Assembly: GCF_004005475.1 (NCBI RefSeq)
Contig: NZ_RZTZ01000004.1
Location: forward strand, 186,001 to 250,000
Length of the DNA stretch: 64,000 nucleotides
Direction of reading: 5' to 3'
Origin: Niallia taxi
GTDB taxonomy: Bacteria; Bacillota; Bacilli; Bacillales; Cytobacillaceae
Position 1 is the first letter of the stretch, and each line of letters opens with the position of its first letter. Position numbers and translations under genes: made by a program. The notes beneath the pieces were generated by a model. It was not told the DNA's origin and did no database searches. It saw nothing but the letters and a program-made list of their open reading frames with translations. Shown piece by piece: positions 26,639 to 38,070 of this stretch.

Positions 26639-27001
26639 GTGAAAACTAGAGAGGGAGCTATCAGGTACTGCTTGTGTATGGGTGATACATACGAGGATTA
26701 TCCATTTCGCGATAAGAATTGGACATTAATGCGACATATAGATAATAAAAGAGTGTTTGCGTGGATCTTTGAAAAGGATGATAATATTTGGATTAATGTG
26801 AAATGTCAACCCGGTTTTTTGGAATATTATCGTCAGATTTACCATTCGGTAGTTCCGGCATTTCATCTTAATAAAGACCATTGGAATTCTATAATTCTTG
26901 ACGGGACTGTTCCTCAGGAAGATATTTATGAAATGATAAAGCAAAGCTATATGTTAACTAAAAGTAAGAGTGAAATTAATCAAAAAAAGGGAAGGCATTG
27001 A
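26639..27001 (+). CDS. MmcQ/YjbR-family protein
   Basis: 120 residues from GTG 26639 with AGAAGAGGG upstream. The fold signature is visible: DTYEDYPFRDKNWTLMRH, VFAWIFEKDDNIWINVKC, YHSVVPAFHLNKDHWNSIIL and DGTVPQEDIYEMIKQSY. A CyaY-like double-wing fold protein, thought to bind DNA, role unknown. Terminated by a hairpin overlapping its stop. Confidence 0.85.
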   Translation: MKTREGAIRYCLCMGDTYEDYPFRDKNWTLMRHIDNKRVFAWIFEKDDNIWINVKCQPGFLEYYRQIYHSVVPAFHLNKDHWNSIILDGTVPQEDIYEMIKQSYMLTKSKSEINQKKGRH

Positions 27002-27032
27002 TTCATTACTAGAGATAATCATGCCTTTTTCT
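26991..27032 (+). terminator. Terminator after MmcQ gene
   Basis: AAGGCAT-TGATT pairs (one bulge) with AATCATGCCTT, followed by TTTTTC. Confidence 0.7.
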
Positions 27033-27387
27033 GTAGTACTCAATATGATTCTCATACAATTCTAGTTACCGATTCTTGTCCTAAGGAATAAGCAGTATGC
27101 AAATAGGTGAGTATTCTAGAGATTCGTATCAATCTACTTTATTTCTGTTTAGGTCAAATTAAATTATACTATAGGAAAAATTTATATAATACTTGTATTT
27201 TGGTGTATATTGGATATATTAATGAACTATAATTTGGAGGCTTTTCTGTTTTTAGTTTCTAAGTCCATGGATATACTTATTGAAAGCCTAAGTAATCATA
27301 CTGAAACTAGTAAAATGGTTAAAGGAGACATCCAAGAAAACTATTAATCAAAAAGGTATGCCATAAAATGAGTGTTATTTGATAGAT

Positions 27388-27415
27388 ACAGTTGTTAAGT
27401 TGTAACTGTTTTTTT
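27388..27415 (+). terminator. Terminator hairpin
   Basis: ACAGTT at 27388-27393 pairs with AACTGT at 27404-27409, followed by seven T residues. Confidence 0.6.
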
Positions 27416-27795
27416 CTATTGTATTGGTATTAATCATTATGTAGCTCTACTTATATAACAATCGGTGCAGTTTATGTACGTCAGGGTGTTAATGTTATTG
27501 AAGCATAAAATAAATTTATATAATTAAACATTATGGTGGTAATGAAGATTTAAATGTATAAGTTAAATTAAGTGCAAAAAAGGTCACCATCTGTCTCAAC
27601 TAAATGTTGTTATCCTCTGCATGTATTTCATCAGTATTTCTCTTGTGATGTTTTTCCAAAAGGTAGCGAAAGATTTATACTCTTTCTTCTGCCTGCCAAC
27701 TAGTTAAAACTAACCGCATAATTTAAAAAGGATTGAAGATATTCTATTATACTTCCACTACTTTTGTATAAACAGTTCCATTGCTTCACAAAGGT

Positions 27796-27846
27796 GAAGC
27801 CCTAAGATTCCTTTATGATGGGGAATTTCAGGGCTTCTTTTATTTT
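27796..27846 (+). terminator. Terminator hairpin
   Basis: GAAGCCCT-AAGATTCC pairs with GGAATTTC-AGGGCTTC and is followed by TTTTATTTTT. It faces the minus-strand NmrA gene and would stop read-through from the plus strand. Confidence 0.68.
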
Positions 27847-27973
27847 TATGATAATACTTTAAGGAACCTCAATATAACTCATATTCAGTATGGGTGTATT
27901 TTATTGATCAAAACCAGGTCAGAAATAATTCTGTTTGAACACTGAATTAGGAACATAAGCTACCCTGGACAAA

Positions 27974-28861
27974 TTAAACGGATTTTTTATACACATCTGC
28001 AAAAACTTTTGCGAAGTCTCTAATCTTGACTTTACCGAGGTAGTAATCACTAGCATGGAGACTGGCATATAATTCGTCGTATTTCTCAGTAGCCCGGTTC
28101 ATTTGGGCAAAACCGTTAGCGGTATTTTCATGAAACCCAATCTTTTTCATCTGGTCAGTGAGTGCTTCTATGGGGATTTGTTGGTATTTGGCTTCAATAC
28201 CATTATCTTCAAGAGCTTTAAGCCAATCACTACCTGTTGCCCAATCGCTAACTACAAATTTTGTGCTTTTACCCGCTGGAGTACGGGAAATCAGAGCATA
28301 AACTACTTCAGCAATATCAACAGGGCTAACCCAGCCTTGTGGAATGTCAACTGAAATTGGGCTGAAGATGGTCTCCTGGGTTTTGAGACTTTGCATGTCG
28401 GCAAAAAGGTTGCTGTAAAATCCAACAGGGCGTATATGGGCAATGTTAACCCCCTCAAGCGAATTTAACGCGTCTTCGGCAAAATGATAGCTGTAGAGAA
28501 TACCGGCATTAGGATTGTCTGCTCCTATTGAACTGAGGTTGACAACATTTATTACTTTAGAATTCTGTATAGCGATTCTATAAATTTCAGAAAGTTCAAT
28601 GGAGGTCTGCCACATATCGATGCCAGAAGTGTAATTGATACCCGAAATCATAAGGTAAACTACGTCGCTACCTTTGAAAGTCTGAGTGAGGAATTCTACG
28701 TCGCGATTTGAGCCAACGGCTGCTTTAGCACCTAGTGCTTCGATGTCATCGATACGATCCTTTGAGCTTGTGATGACGGTGACATCGTGGCCGTCTGAGA
28801 TTAGTCTTGGGAGATAGTTGCGATTGATATTGCCGAGTGAGCCGAGAACTGCAATTTTCAT
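27974..28861 (-). CDS. NmrA-like NAD(P)-binding protein (atypical SDR)
   Basis: 295 residues. N-terminal Rossmann motif is slightly unusual, VLGSLGNINRNYLPRLI, then VTVITSSKDRIDDIEALGAK, VINVVNLSSIGADNPNAG, HIRPVGFYSNLF. Relatives are quinone/nitro-reductase-like or redox-sensing proteins of the NmrA/HSCARG group. AAAAAAGGAGAAA before ATG. Divergent from a TetR-family gene, its likely regulator. Confidence 0.83.
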   Translation of the reverse strand: MKIAVLGSLGNINRNYLPRLISDGHDVTVITSSKDRIDDIEALGAKAAVGSNRDVEFLTQTFKGSDVVYLMISGINYTSGIDMWQTSIELSEIYRIAIQNSKVINVVNLSSIGADNPNAGILYSYHFAEDALNSLEGVNIAHIRPVGFYSNLFADMQSLKTQETIFSPISVDIPQGWVSPVDIAEVVYALISRTPAGKSTKFVVSDWATGSDWLKALEDNGIEAKYQQIPIEALTDQMKKIGFHENTANGFAQMNRATEKYDELYASLHASDYYLGKVKIRDFAKVFADVYKKSV

Positions 28862-29085
28862 TGTTTTTTTCTCCTTTTTTGGTTGATTTCGAGAAAAGGG
28901 TATCGCTTGAGAAAGCTATACCTTATTCGATTGTATATTCATTACAAGTGAGATTATACAATGGTTAATTAAATAAGTAAACTAAATTTGTTAAAATAGT
29001 AAAGTTATTTAATTTTGTTAATGCAGTTCATCTATACAGTTATTTGTTATAATATTATTTTAAGAGCTTAAAGGAGGCTTCAACT

Positions 29086-29727
29086 GTGAGAAAACCTGTG
29101 AGCGTAGATCAATATCTTAACAAAATAAAACCTGTAATTAGAAAAACTAGGTTTAGCCAAATGAAAATTGATGATATCGCAAAAAATATGGATATTAGTA
29201 AAGTGACACTTTACAAGCACTTCTCATCCAAAGATGAAATCATCGAACAGGTTGTAGAGTATTATATTCAGTATTTGCATCATGCTGATACCGTTGCAAA
29301 TGATGATTCAATTTCTTATATTGAGCGATTTCAAAAAATCTTTTCAGAATCGTTAATAAGTGTTATTTATTTATCGGATTTGTTCCTGCAAGATCTCAAG
29401 GAATATTACCCACAGCTTTTTGAGAATATTTTTGTTGCCCAACAAAATAGGATTAAAAATCTACAATCTTTTTTTCAATCAGGTATGGATGAAAATATTT
29501 TCAACAGAATACACATTGCGCTGTCTTTAGTGCAAGACGATGCTTCGCTACGGCGCATTATGGAACCGACATTTAGTATTCAGTGGTATGATCTTACCTT
29601 GAAACAAGCTGTGATGGAATATTATAAAATGAAACAATATCAAGTCATTAGACCGGATTATTTAGATACTGTTGACGATTCCGGTATTGAAAAAGAAATC
29701 ATTCGTATACTACAAACCATTTCATGA
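29086..29727 (+). CDS. TetR/AcrR-family transcriptional regulator
   Basis: 213 residues from GTG 29086 with AAAGGAGG upstream. N-terminal helix-turn-helix MKIDDIAKNMDISKVTLYKH followed by FSSKDEIIEQVV, then an all-helical ligand domain. Divergently transcribed from the NmrA-like gene across a 224-bp AT-rich spacer, so it probably represses that gene and itself. No clear operator palindrome picked out. Confidence 0.87.
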   Translation: MRKPVSVDQYLNKIKPVIRKTRFSQMKIDDIAKNMDISKVTLYKHFSSKDEIIEQVVEYYIQYLHHADTVANDDSISYIERFQKIFSESLISVIYLSDLFLQDLKEYYPQLFENIFVAQQNRIKNLQSFFQSGMDENIFNRIHIALSLVQDDASLRRIMEPTFSIQWYDLTLKQAVMEYYKMKQYQVIRPDYLDTVDDSGIEKEIIRILQTIS

Positions 29728-30084
29728 ACACCATCATCTCGTGATCGGAGTAATCATTTTAATGTTTGTAGTATATACGCTAGAAAAGCCATCCATTTAG
29801 ATGACCTTTAAATTTGCAACTAAAACAACGCTGTAAACCTAAAACTAGTAATAATTATTTATCTATATCACTTATTTATTATTTTGATGCTGGACTGGAG
29901 AGCGATAAAGTTGTGAAAATTGCACTTAGAGGTGTGTTAATCCTTAAATTGGATACTTATGCATTAAGGAGCAGCATTTCTGTAATAATTTGAACAAAAG
30001 GGAAGAAGTTTGTGAAGAAGTTACGTAACCTTTAGGGGGCTTTAGCTTATCAGTGCATTCTAAAAAATTCTGAGGTGGTATAAC
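29728..30084. other. Gap with a repeat copy
   Basis: 357 bp without a gene; holds repeat copy 3 at 29967. Nothing else recognised. Confidence 0.4.
29967..30010 (+). repeat. Dispersed short repeat, copy 3 (divergent)
   Basis: AGGAGCAGCATTTCTGTAAT then AATTTGAACAAAAGGGAAG. The first half agrees with the other copies; the second half differs. Confidence 0.5.
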
Positions 30085-30534
30085 ATGAAGCAACATAATA
30101 TCTGTATTATTCCTTATAACACCAAATACGCAGAACAAACAGTGAAAATGTGGCGAGTTAGTAAGGAAAAGGCTATTGGTCAGAAAGAAATCCATGACTT
30201 TGAAAATCACGTCTATTTTTTAAATCACATATTACCTGAACAATTTCAAATAGATTTAGCATTAATTGATGAAGATGTTGTTGGAATGATTGCCTATAAC
30301 GATAGGGAAATAAGCCAACTATATATACATTTAGAGTATCAGGGTATCGGTATAGGTCGGACATTACTTGATAAAGCGAAAGCACAATCAAGTGGGAAAC
30401 TAACATTGTACACATTCGAAGTAAATGAAAAAGCACAAAGGTTTTATGAAAAACAAGGGTTTGAAATCATAAATAGAGGACATGAAAATGAAGAAAATTT
30501 ACCAGATATTCAATATGAATGGAAACCCAAGTAA
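30085..30534 (+). CDS. GNAT-family N-acetyltransferase
   Basis: 149 residues. Acetyl-CoA loop LEYQGIGIGRTLLDKAKAQ, preceded by QLYIHLEYQG and followed by NEKAQRFYEKQGFEIINRG, all typical of GNAT motif A and B. Acceptor unknown; small single-domain members modify amines such as antibiotics or amino acids. TGAGGTGG precedes the ATG. No partner genes nearby. Confidence 0.88.
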   Translation: MKQHNICIIPYNTKYAEQTVKMWRVSKEKAIGQKEIHDFENHVYFLNHILPEQFQIDLALIDEDVVGMIAYNDREISQLYIHLEYQGIGIGRTLLDKAKAQSSGKLTLYTFEVNEKAQRFYEKQGFEIINRGHENEENLPDIQYEWKPK

Positions 30535-30966
30535 ATGATGTTATTTGGGCTTTTAGTGGTAAAGAGGTAGAACTATAAAAATCTTGGGGTAAATAGGTAA
30601 CTCTTTTTGTTATTGAACTAACGGGGGCTTGATTGGAATAAGAGGACCATGCCATATAGCCAAAAAGAATCGACAATACCCATTGAGTTTTTATTATCAT
30701 ATAATCCAAGTGCTACATGAAAATGTAAAGTTATCATCCCTATCTCAAAATTCACTATATGATGTATCTGGGCAGCAGGAAATGATTATAGTAACAATTG
30801 GAGAAAGTAAAAATGCCTAAAAGAGGATAGAAGTTAAATTTTTACATTTTTCATGTTATTCTACAAGAGAATAAGTAGATTTGGACTCACAAGACTTATA
30901 GGATCATAAATTAGACACCATATAAGAATGAATAATCAATGACTAGATTTCATCCCATTTAGAGGA
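30535..30966. other. Gap without a supported gene
   Basis: 432 bp. A short frame at 30650 (MPYSQKESTIPIEFLLSYNP) breaks after 23 codons. Nothing recognised. Confidence 0.35.
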
Positions 30967-30995
30967 AAAGCCTTCTATGTTTATTAGAAGGCTTT
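30967..30995 (-). terminator. Bidirectional terminator
   Basis: AAAGCCTTCT at 30967-30976 pairs with AGAAGGCTTT at 30986-30995, directly after the minus-strand dehydrogenase remnant; a TTTT follows on the minus strand. Confidence 0.68.
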
Positions 30996-31011
30996 AATTA
31001 CTAAAAAATAA

Positions 31012-32099
31012 TTATTGAAGTCTCAAAATAGGTTTAATTGCCTCACCATTTTTGATGCTTCAAATGCTTCATTAATTTGATTGAACTCATAAAATTTGAC
31101 TAATTTATCAAATGGAAATTGGCCATTTTTATAGTAAGCAACTAATTGTGGAATAAATACATTTGGGACTGAGTCGCCTTCAATTACACCCATCATTTTT
31201 TACTTTCAGCAATTATATCATTATGCACATCGATATTCATTTCTGGTGTAACACCGACTATTGCAGCTTTACCGAGTGGGCGTAAGTAAGCATTGACGTA
31301 CAACGGGAGGGACACCAGTATTATCAACAGCGTACTTTGTAACTCCGTTTGTAAATTCCTTAATTTGTTTAACTACATCTTTTTTGTTCCATTAAGTATA
31401 TGGGTGGCTCCGAGGCTTTTGGCTAGCTCCAAACGTGAATCATGTACATCGACGGCAATCATTGTTTTACGGCCTACTATTTTTGCTGCCATTATCGTAC
31501 TTAAACCAACTGCCAACTGCTCCTGCACCATAAATAGCAATTGTTGAACCAAATTCTGGCTTGATACTATTTAAAACGGTACCAGCTCCCGTTTGTATTC
31601 CGCATCCAAAGGGCCCCAGCAATGCTAAATCTACATCTTTATCCACTTTAACAACATTACGCTCATGTGCAACAGCAAATGTACCAAATGAAGATTGACC
31701 AATAAATGTAGAAAGTGGTTTACCATCTTTTAATAATCGATGTGAATAATCGTCATTCATTCCCCAAAAATTCAGGTCATTAAATGTTTCACATACTGTT
31801 GGGTGACCTGTTAAATAGTTTTCACAATGCCCGCAATGTGCGAATGATAAGACAACATGGTCCCCTTTTTTCAGGCGTGTAACACCTTCTCCGACTTCTT
31901 CTATAATTCCTGACCCTTCATGTCCTAATACTGCAGGAAGTGGTGCAATGTCTGCATCTCTTGCTACTGCATCTGTATGACAAACACCCGTAGCAACGAT
32001 CTTCACAAGTACTTCATTTGTCTTTGGGGCTGCCAAGTCAATTTCTTCGATAATAAAATCTTTACCTTGTCCAGGTGTTACTGCTGCTTTAATCTTCAT
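31012..32099 (-). pseudogene. Zinc-dependent alcohol dehydrogenase, multiply frameshifted
   Basis: AAAGGGAGAATAGAA precedes ATG at 32099 (MKIKAAVTPGQGKDFIIEEI). The frame carries VCHTDAVARD, LGHEGSGIIEEVG, and a structural zinc loop CGHCENYLTGHPTVC in which the third Cys is Tyr. It breaks just after [10 protein letters not shown] near 31,500; the rest is scattered over other frames down to GEAIKPILRLQ and a TAA at 31012-31014, the normal end of aryl/allyl alcohol dehydrogenases. At least three frame changes. Once an NAD-linked aromatic alcohol dehydrogenase; not functional now. Confidence 0.87.
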
Positions 32100-32522
32100 T
32101 TCTATTCTCCCTTTAATTAACGTTAATAGGTGCAATTTATCTAGATGAATATGTATATGTATTATGAATCATTAGAGGAAATCAATTTAAAGATTGTTTT
32201 GCAAGTAGAACGGCATAGAAAACATCTGTTATGTCTAGCCGACGTTTCTTATGATAATAAGCTCTTATCTATTAACGGTAATATAACTTATAACTATTAA
32301 TATTTCCTGTTGTAGGCTATTAGGGATCAACATGAGAGGATTATGGATGTTCTTGAATTAGCTCAATACTGCTATCCAGATTTTCCACAATATAAATTGA
32401 TAGTACCTACGTACCTACAGGTTATTCTAATTATGAATATATTAGAAGAGGTTCTATGAAGGAGTTAAAGAGGGTTTATTAACTATCAAAAATTTATTAT
32501 ATGATAAAAAAAATTATGATTA
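32100..32522. other. Gap without a supported gene
   Basis: 423 bp between the dehydrogenase start and the beta-glucoside promoter. AT-rich, nothing recognised. Confidence 0.35.
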
Positions 32523-32550
32523 TTGACAACGTTTTCTTATTTGTGTTAAG
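32523..32550 (+). promoter_or_regulatory. Promoter of the beta-glucoside operon with cre-like site
   Basis: TTGACA at 32523-32528 and a weak -10 (TTAAGC region at about 32,546) form a SigA-type promoter. TGACAACGTTTTCT at 32524-32537 agrees with the CcpA cre consensus except at its last base and covers the -35, which implies catabolite repression. Confidence 0.62.
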
Positions 32551-32566
32551 CTTATATCAAAATTTA

Positions 32567-32659
32567 GGATTGTTACTGATTCGATCAGGCATAACCAATT
32601 ATAATTGTAATGGAAATAGGGTGACCTATGTTTTTCATGCGATTATAATTGGTTTTTTT
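32567..32659 (+). promoter_or_regulatory. Ribonucleic antiterminator (RAT) and overlapping terminator before licT
   Basis: The RAT, 32567-32596, starts GGATTGTTACTGAT and ends CAGGCATAACC, the classic LicT/SacT-type RNA site. Its 3' end overlaps the left arm of a terminator: ACCAATTATAAT (32594-32605) pairs with 32642-32653, followed by seven T. LicT binding to the RAT would prevent the terminator and turn on the operon, including licT itself. Confidence 0.85.
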
Positions 32660-32688
32660 ATTTTATTCAAAAAGTAAGAGGGATTATT

Positions 32689-33537
32689 ATGAAATTAAAA
32701 CAGGCATTTAATAACAATGTTGCTCTAGCTTTAGATAATAGTGGAAACGAAATCATTGTAATGGGAAAGGGGGTTGGATTTAATAAGAAAAGTTATGAAG
32801 AGATTGATCCTAAATTAGTTGATAAAGTTTATTCGTTAGATTCCCCTGAATCCAATCAGTTAACAAGTATTCTAAATAGTATTCCAGCTGATTATATCTT
32901 TCTAACAAACCAAATTATTCGTTTGGGAGAAGATATACTGCAAAAGAAGTTAAGTGATGCATTTATTATAACATTGGCAGATCATTTAAACTTTGCCTTA
33001 GAAAGACATCAAGATAACCTATTAATAAAGAATCCGCTTCATTGGGAAGTAAAGAACCTTTATAAAGACGAGTATGAAATAGGAATGAAAGCCCTTAATC
33101 TTATAAAGAGATTCACCAATATTTCTCTACCGGAGTATGAAGCGACCTCTATAGCCTTGCATTTTGTTAATGCACAGCATAAGAGTGAAGAAATGAAAGT
33201 AACTCTGCAAATAACAGAAATCACGAATAAAATTCTTGAAATTATTAGCTATCATTATCAAATGAAAATACAAGAAGACACTATCAATTATTCAAGGTTA
33301 CTGACACATTTACGTTACTTTATTTTAAGACAATTAAATCATGATGAAAAAACAATGGAAGAAGTAACGTCATTGTATAACATCATAAAAGAAAGATATC
33401 AAAACGCTTATACTTGTGTGAAGAAGATTGAAAAGTATTTAAACATAGAGTACAACTGGCTTCTCTCCAACGATGAACTTGCTTATTTAGCCATTCATAT
33501 ACATCGAATGACTTCAAGAAATGAAAAACAAAATTAG
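32689..33537 (+). CDS. licT: BglG/LicT-family transcriptional antiterminator
   Basis: 282 residues: CAT RNA-binding domain (1-55, KQAFNNNVALALDNSGNEII), PRD1 (about 65-170, phosphorylatable His99 and His158) and PRD2 (about 172-280, His207 and the LAIHIHRM His). PTS proteins phosphorylate these His; without beta-glucoside, phosphorylated PRD1 inactivates it, and HPr-P on PRD2 activates it. AGAGGG lies before ATG. Flanked by two RAT/terminator pairs, one before itself and one before bglP. Confidence 0.93.
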   Translation: MKLKQAFNNNVALALDNSGNEIIVMGKGVGFNKKSYEEIDPKLVDKVYSLDSPESNQLTSILNSIPADYIFLTNQIIRLGEDILQKKLSDAFIITLADHLNFALERHQDNLLIKNPLHWEVKNLYKDEYEIGMKALNLIKRFTNISLPEYEATSIALHFVNAQHKSEEMKVTLQITEITNKILEIISYHYQMKIQEDTINYSRLLTHLRYFILRQLNHDEKTMEEVTSLYNIIKERYQNAYTCVKKIEKYLNIEYNWLLSNDELAYLAIHIHRMTSRNEKQN

Positions 33538-33614
33538 GGTGTTACTGTTAAATCAGGCATAACCTAAATATACTTCAGAACAAAATGGTGTTTTGAACTA
33601 TATTTAGGTTTTTT
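33537..33614 (+). promoter_or_regulatory. Second RAT and terminator between licT and bglP
   Basis: RAT at 33537-33564 (GGGTGTTACTGTTAAATCAG, ends GCATAACC), starting within the licT stop codon. AACCTAAATATA at 33561-33572 pairs with 33599-33610, followed by a T run. Gives a second checkpoint so that bglP and bglH depend on LicT twice. Confidence 0.85.
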
Positions 33615-33647
33615 ATTTTGTCTAGAAAAAAGAATAGGAGTAAACGA

Positions 33648-35519
33648 ATGAGTCAGGAAAAATTAGCAAGAGATATTGTAAATAAAATTGGTGGCAAGGA
33701 AAACATAACCAGAGCTTGGCATTGTGTAACAAGGCTTCGATTCCATGTTAAAGATGAAAGTAAAGTTGATGTCGATGGGATTAGAAAGTTAACTGGAGCA
33801 ATGGGGGCGCAATTTCAAAACGGTCAGTTCCAGGTGATTATTGGTAATAAAGTGATGGAAGTATTTAAAGAGGTAGAATCAATAGTTGGAAGTAATAATA
33901 AAAGCGATGTTGATGAATCAAGTGCGAGCAAGAAAAAGCTTTTAAGTAGGTTCTTTGACATGATTTCTGGTGTTTTCTCTCCTGTCATTCCAGCAATTGC
34001 TGGAGCTGGGATGATGAAAGGGATACTTGCCTTATTGCAAGTATTAGGATGGATATCTGTTGAAAGCGATGCGTATCAAGTTCTTACCATTATTTCTGAT
34101 GCAGCATTTTATTTCCTTCCTTTCTTATTAGCAATATCAGCTGCTAAAAGGTTTAAAGTAAGTGAATATTTAGCGGTAGCATTAGCCGGTGCGTTACTGT
34201 ATCCAACGATTACAGCAGGCGTTGCTAGTGGAGAATCTGGATTGAAGTTCTTAGGTATGTCTGTGCCTTTTATTGGCTATAGCGCAACTGTCATTCCGAT
34301 TATTATTGCTGTATGGATTCTAAGCTACGTTTATAAATTAATAAATCGCATTGTTCCTAGTACAGTGAGAGTGGTATTAACACCAACACTTGTTTTCCTT
34401 ATAATGATTCCTTTCACGTTAATTGTTGCTGGTCCAATCGGATTTGTTGTTGGCGATTATGTAGGGATTGCAGTTGCATGGATTTATGAGCATGGAGGAG
34501 TATTTGCTGGGATTCTAATTGGTGGATTAATGCCTGTGTTTGTTGTTACCGGCATGCATTATGGCTTTGCTCCTATTATTCTTCAAAATATGGGTAAATA
34601 TGGGTATGATAATGCTATTTTACCATTAAATATTGTTAATAGTTTAGCACAAGCAGGTGCTGCATTCGCAGTTTCATTTAGAACCAAAAATAAAAAGTTA
34701 AAATCTTTAGCAGTATCTACTGGTGTTTCTGCATTATTAGGTGTTACAGAACCTGCTGTCTTTGGAGTAAATTTGAAACTGAAACGACCGTTATATGCAA
34801 CCATGATAGCCGGTGCAATAAGCGGAGGAATGGTTGTTTATTTTGGAGTAAAATGTTTCGGTTTTATCTTACAAGGTTTAGAGGCTTTTCCGGTATATAT
34901 TGATCCTGCTAGTCCTATGAATTTAGTATATACCATCATCTCTATGATTGTTGCCTTCATTATTGCTTTTGTAATGACACTTATTTTAGGGTTTGAAGAT
35001 GTTCCAGCAGATGAAGAAGAAAGTACAAAAGAAAATAAAACAACTAGTTTATCTCATGAGGGGGAAGAAATAGGCAGTCCGTTAACAGGTAAAGTTTTGC
35101 CTCTTCAGGATGTGCCTGATAAGACTTTTTCAGGTGAAATTCTGGGGGAAAGTATTGCTATTGAGCCTTCAGCGAATATATTAGTTTCTCCCTTTGATGG
35201 TACAGTTGCTATGATTTATCCGACAAAGCATGCGATTGGTTTGCGTTCTGAAAATGGATTAGAAGTACTCATTCACATCGGACTTGAAACGGTAAATTTA
35301 GAAGGCAGGTTTTTTGATGTAAAAGTAGAACAAGGTCAACGAGTTCAAAAGGGACAAGATCTTATTAGCTTTGACCGAGAAGCAATCATTAGCGAAGGAT
35401 ACAATATGGTTACTTTAGTAATAATGACAAATAGTGATCAATTTAGTACCGTTGAGAAATTAGATTTAGATTATCAAGTAATTAAGACAGAAGAACAAAT
35501 ATTCAATGTCCAAAAATAA
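33648..35519 (+). CDS. bglP: PTS beta-glucoside-specific EIIBCA transporter
   Basis: 623 residues from ATG 33648, preceded by AGGAG; the upstream TTG 33618 lies in the terminator arm. Order EIIB (1-80, phospho-Cys26 in AWHCVTRLRFHV), EIIC (about 100-450, some ten membrane helices, GAGMMKGILALL, PVFVVTGMHYGFAP, GVTEPAVFGVN) and EIIA (about 480-620, phospho-His in VLIHIGLETVNLEG). It imports and phosphorylates aryl-beta-glucosides such as salicin or arbutin and helps to control LicT. Six bases or so from bglH. Confidence 0.94.
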   Translation: MSQEKLARDIVNKIGGKENITRAWHCVTRLRFHVKDESKVDVDGIRKLTGAMGAQFQNGQFQVIIGNKVMEVFKEVESIVGSNNKSDVDESSASKKKLLSRFFDMISGVFSPVIPAIAGAGMMKGILALLQVLGWISVESDAYQVLTIISDAAFYFLPFLLAISAAKRFKVSEYLAVALAGALLYPTITAGVASGESGLKFLGMSVPFIGYSATVIPIIIAVWILSYVYKLINRIVPSTVRVVLTPTLVFLIMIPFTLIVAGPIGFVVGDYVGIAVAWIYEHGGVFAGILIGGLMPVFVVTGMHYGFAPIILQNMGKYGYDNAILPLNIVNSLAQAGAAFAVSFRTKNKKLKSLAVSTGVSALLGVTEPAVFGVNLKLKRPLYATMIAGAISGGMVVYFGVKCFGFILQGLEAFPVYIDPASPMNLVYTIISMIVAFIIAFVMTLILGFEDVPADEEESTKENKTTSLSHEGEEIGSPLTGKVLPLQDVPDKTFSGEILGESIAIEPSANILVSPFDGTVAMIYPTKHAIGLRSENGLEVLIHIGLETVNLEGRFFDVKVEQGQRVQKGQDLISFDREAIISEGYNMVTLVIMTNSDQFSTVEKLDLDYQVIKTEEQIFNVQK

Positions 35520-36983
<1,464 letters not shown>

Positions 36984-37027
36984 ATAATAACAGGATTTTA
37001 GAGCTCGTTTTTTAAGGAGGAACTTCT

Positions 37028-37780
37028 ATGGGTCAAAATAAAGCAGCTATTGTAACTGGTGGAGGTAGCGGGTTAGGTCAAGCGGTAGCATTAAAATTAG
37101 CAGATTCAGGCGTGTCTATTACGGTTGTAGACATTTCTGAAAAGGCAGGGACTGAAACAGTCAGATTAATAGAAGAAAAAGGAACAAGAGCAATCTTTGT
37201 TCAAGCGGATGTCAGCAAGGCAGAGGACGTTAAAAATTACGTAGATAAAACAGTAGAAGAATTTGGCACAATTGATATGTTCTATAATAATGCAGGTATT
37301 TCCGGTCCAGGGGTGAAATTCGTGAATAATACAATAGAACAAATTCAACAAGTGGTTGGTATAAACCTATTAGGTGCATTATACGGTATTAAATATGTAA
37401 CAGAAGTGATGCTAGAAAACGGTGGTGGTTCGATTGTTAATACTTCGTCTACTGCGGGCATTGTAGGGCAAGCTACTGTTGGAACTTATTCTGCGACAAA
37501 GCACGGTATTGTGGGTATTACTAAAACAATTGCTGCGGAATATGCGGAACAAGGAATTCGCTGTAACGCTATTGCACCTGGTACGATTGAAACGCCTATG
37601 GTAAAAGAATACAGAGAAAAGAATCCTGGAAATGTTCAAGCTGTTGTGGAAGCCATTCCGCAAAAACGTCTTGGGAATCCTGAAGAGGTGGCAGAACTAG
37701 TTACTTTCTTATTGGGTGATACAGCTAATTATATTAACGGAACAGTAGTATCTATAGATGGTGGCTTTACTTCTATTTAA
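37028..37780 (+). CDS. SDR-family NAD(P)-dependent oxidoreductase
   Basis: 250 residues: VTGGGSGLGQAVALKLADSG, VQADVSKAEDV, NNAGISGPG, catalytic Ser in NTSSTAGIVG, YSATKHG Tyr-Lys, NGTVVSIDGG. Looks like glucose 1-dehydrogenase or 3-ketoacyl reductase relatives. AAGGAGG before ATG, 44 bp after bglH and before the operon terminator, so it is probably co-transcribed. It might process an aglycone or sugar released from the glucoside; this is inference. Confidence 0.88.
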   Translation: MGQNKAAIVTGGGSGLGQAVALKLADSGVSITVVDISEKAGTETVRLIEEKGTRAIFVQADVSKAEDVKNYVDKTVEEFGTIDMFYNNAGISGPGVKFVNNTIEQIQQVVGINLLGALYGIKYVTEVMLENGGGSIVNTSSTAGIVGQATVGTYSATKHGIVGITKTIAAEYAEQGIRCNAIAPGTIETPMVKEYREKNPGNVQAVVEAIPQKRLGNPEEVAELVTFLLGDTANYINGTVVSIDGGFTSI

Positions 37781-37792
37781 ATCTGAAAATAC

Positions 37793-37828
37793 AAAAGAAG
37801 CAATGGAATTGTTCCACTGCTTCTTTTC
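37793..37828 (+). terminator. Terminator of the beta-glucoside operon
   Basis: AAAAGAAGCA-TGGAA pairs with TTCCA-TGCTTCTTTT (37813-37828); the arm ends in a T run. Confidence 0.78.
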
Positions 37829-38070
37829 ATTACAAAACAAAACAGAAATCTATAATTAACTCATAGACTTTACCTCTCAAATAAAAAGAATCTAAATAAA
37901 AGGAAAAAGGAAGGTACTGTGTTTAAATCCGAATTTAATAATCTAGTTTAATTTTAAATATCAGATCAGTTTACCTCTAATGAAGGAAAAACTAAAGATG
38001 TGGATAAGGTGAACTAATATACCCAGATAAAATTGCGCATAATTCTTCTTAAATGAAATCATTTTAATAA

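Larger units (their letters stand above)
27033..27973. other. Long non-coding gap
   Basis: 941 bp with no gene I can support. A ribosome-site-like TTTGGAGGC lies at about 27,233 without a matching start; a 26-codon frame from 27267 (MDILIESLSNHTETSKMVKG) precedes a terminator and might be a remnant. Two terminator hairpins are listed separately. Confidence 0.4.

Noticed and set aside
30629-30820. 63-codon frame after the GNAT gene
   Set aside because: No ribosome site at its TTG, no recognisable motif; probably non-coding.
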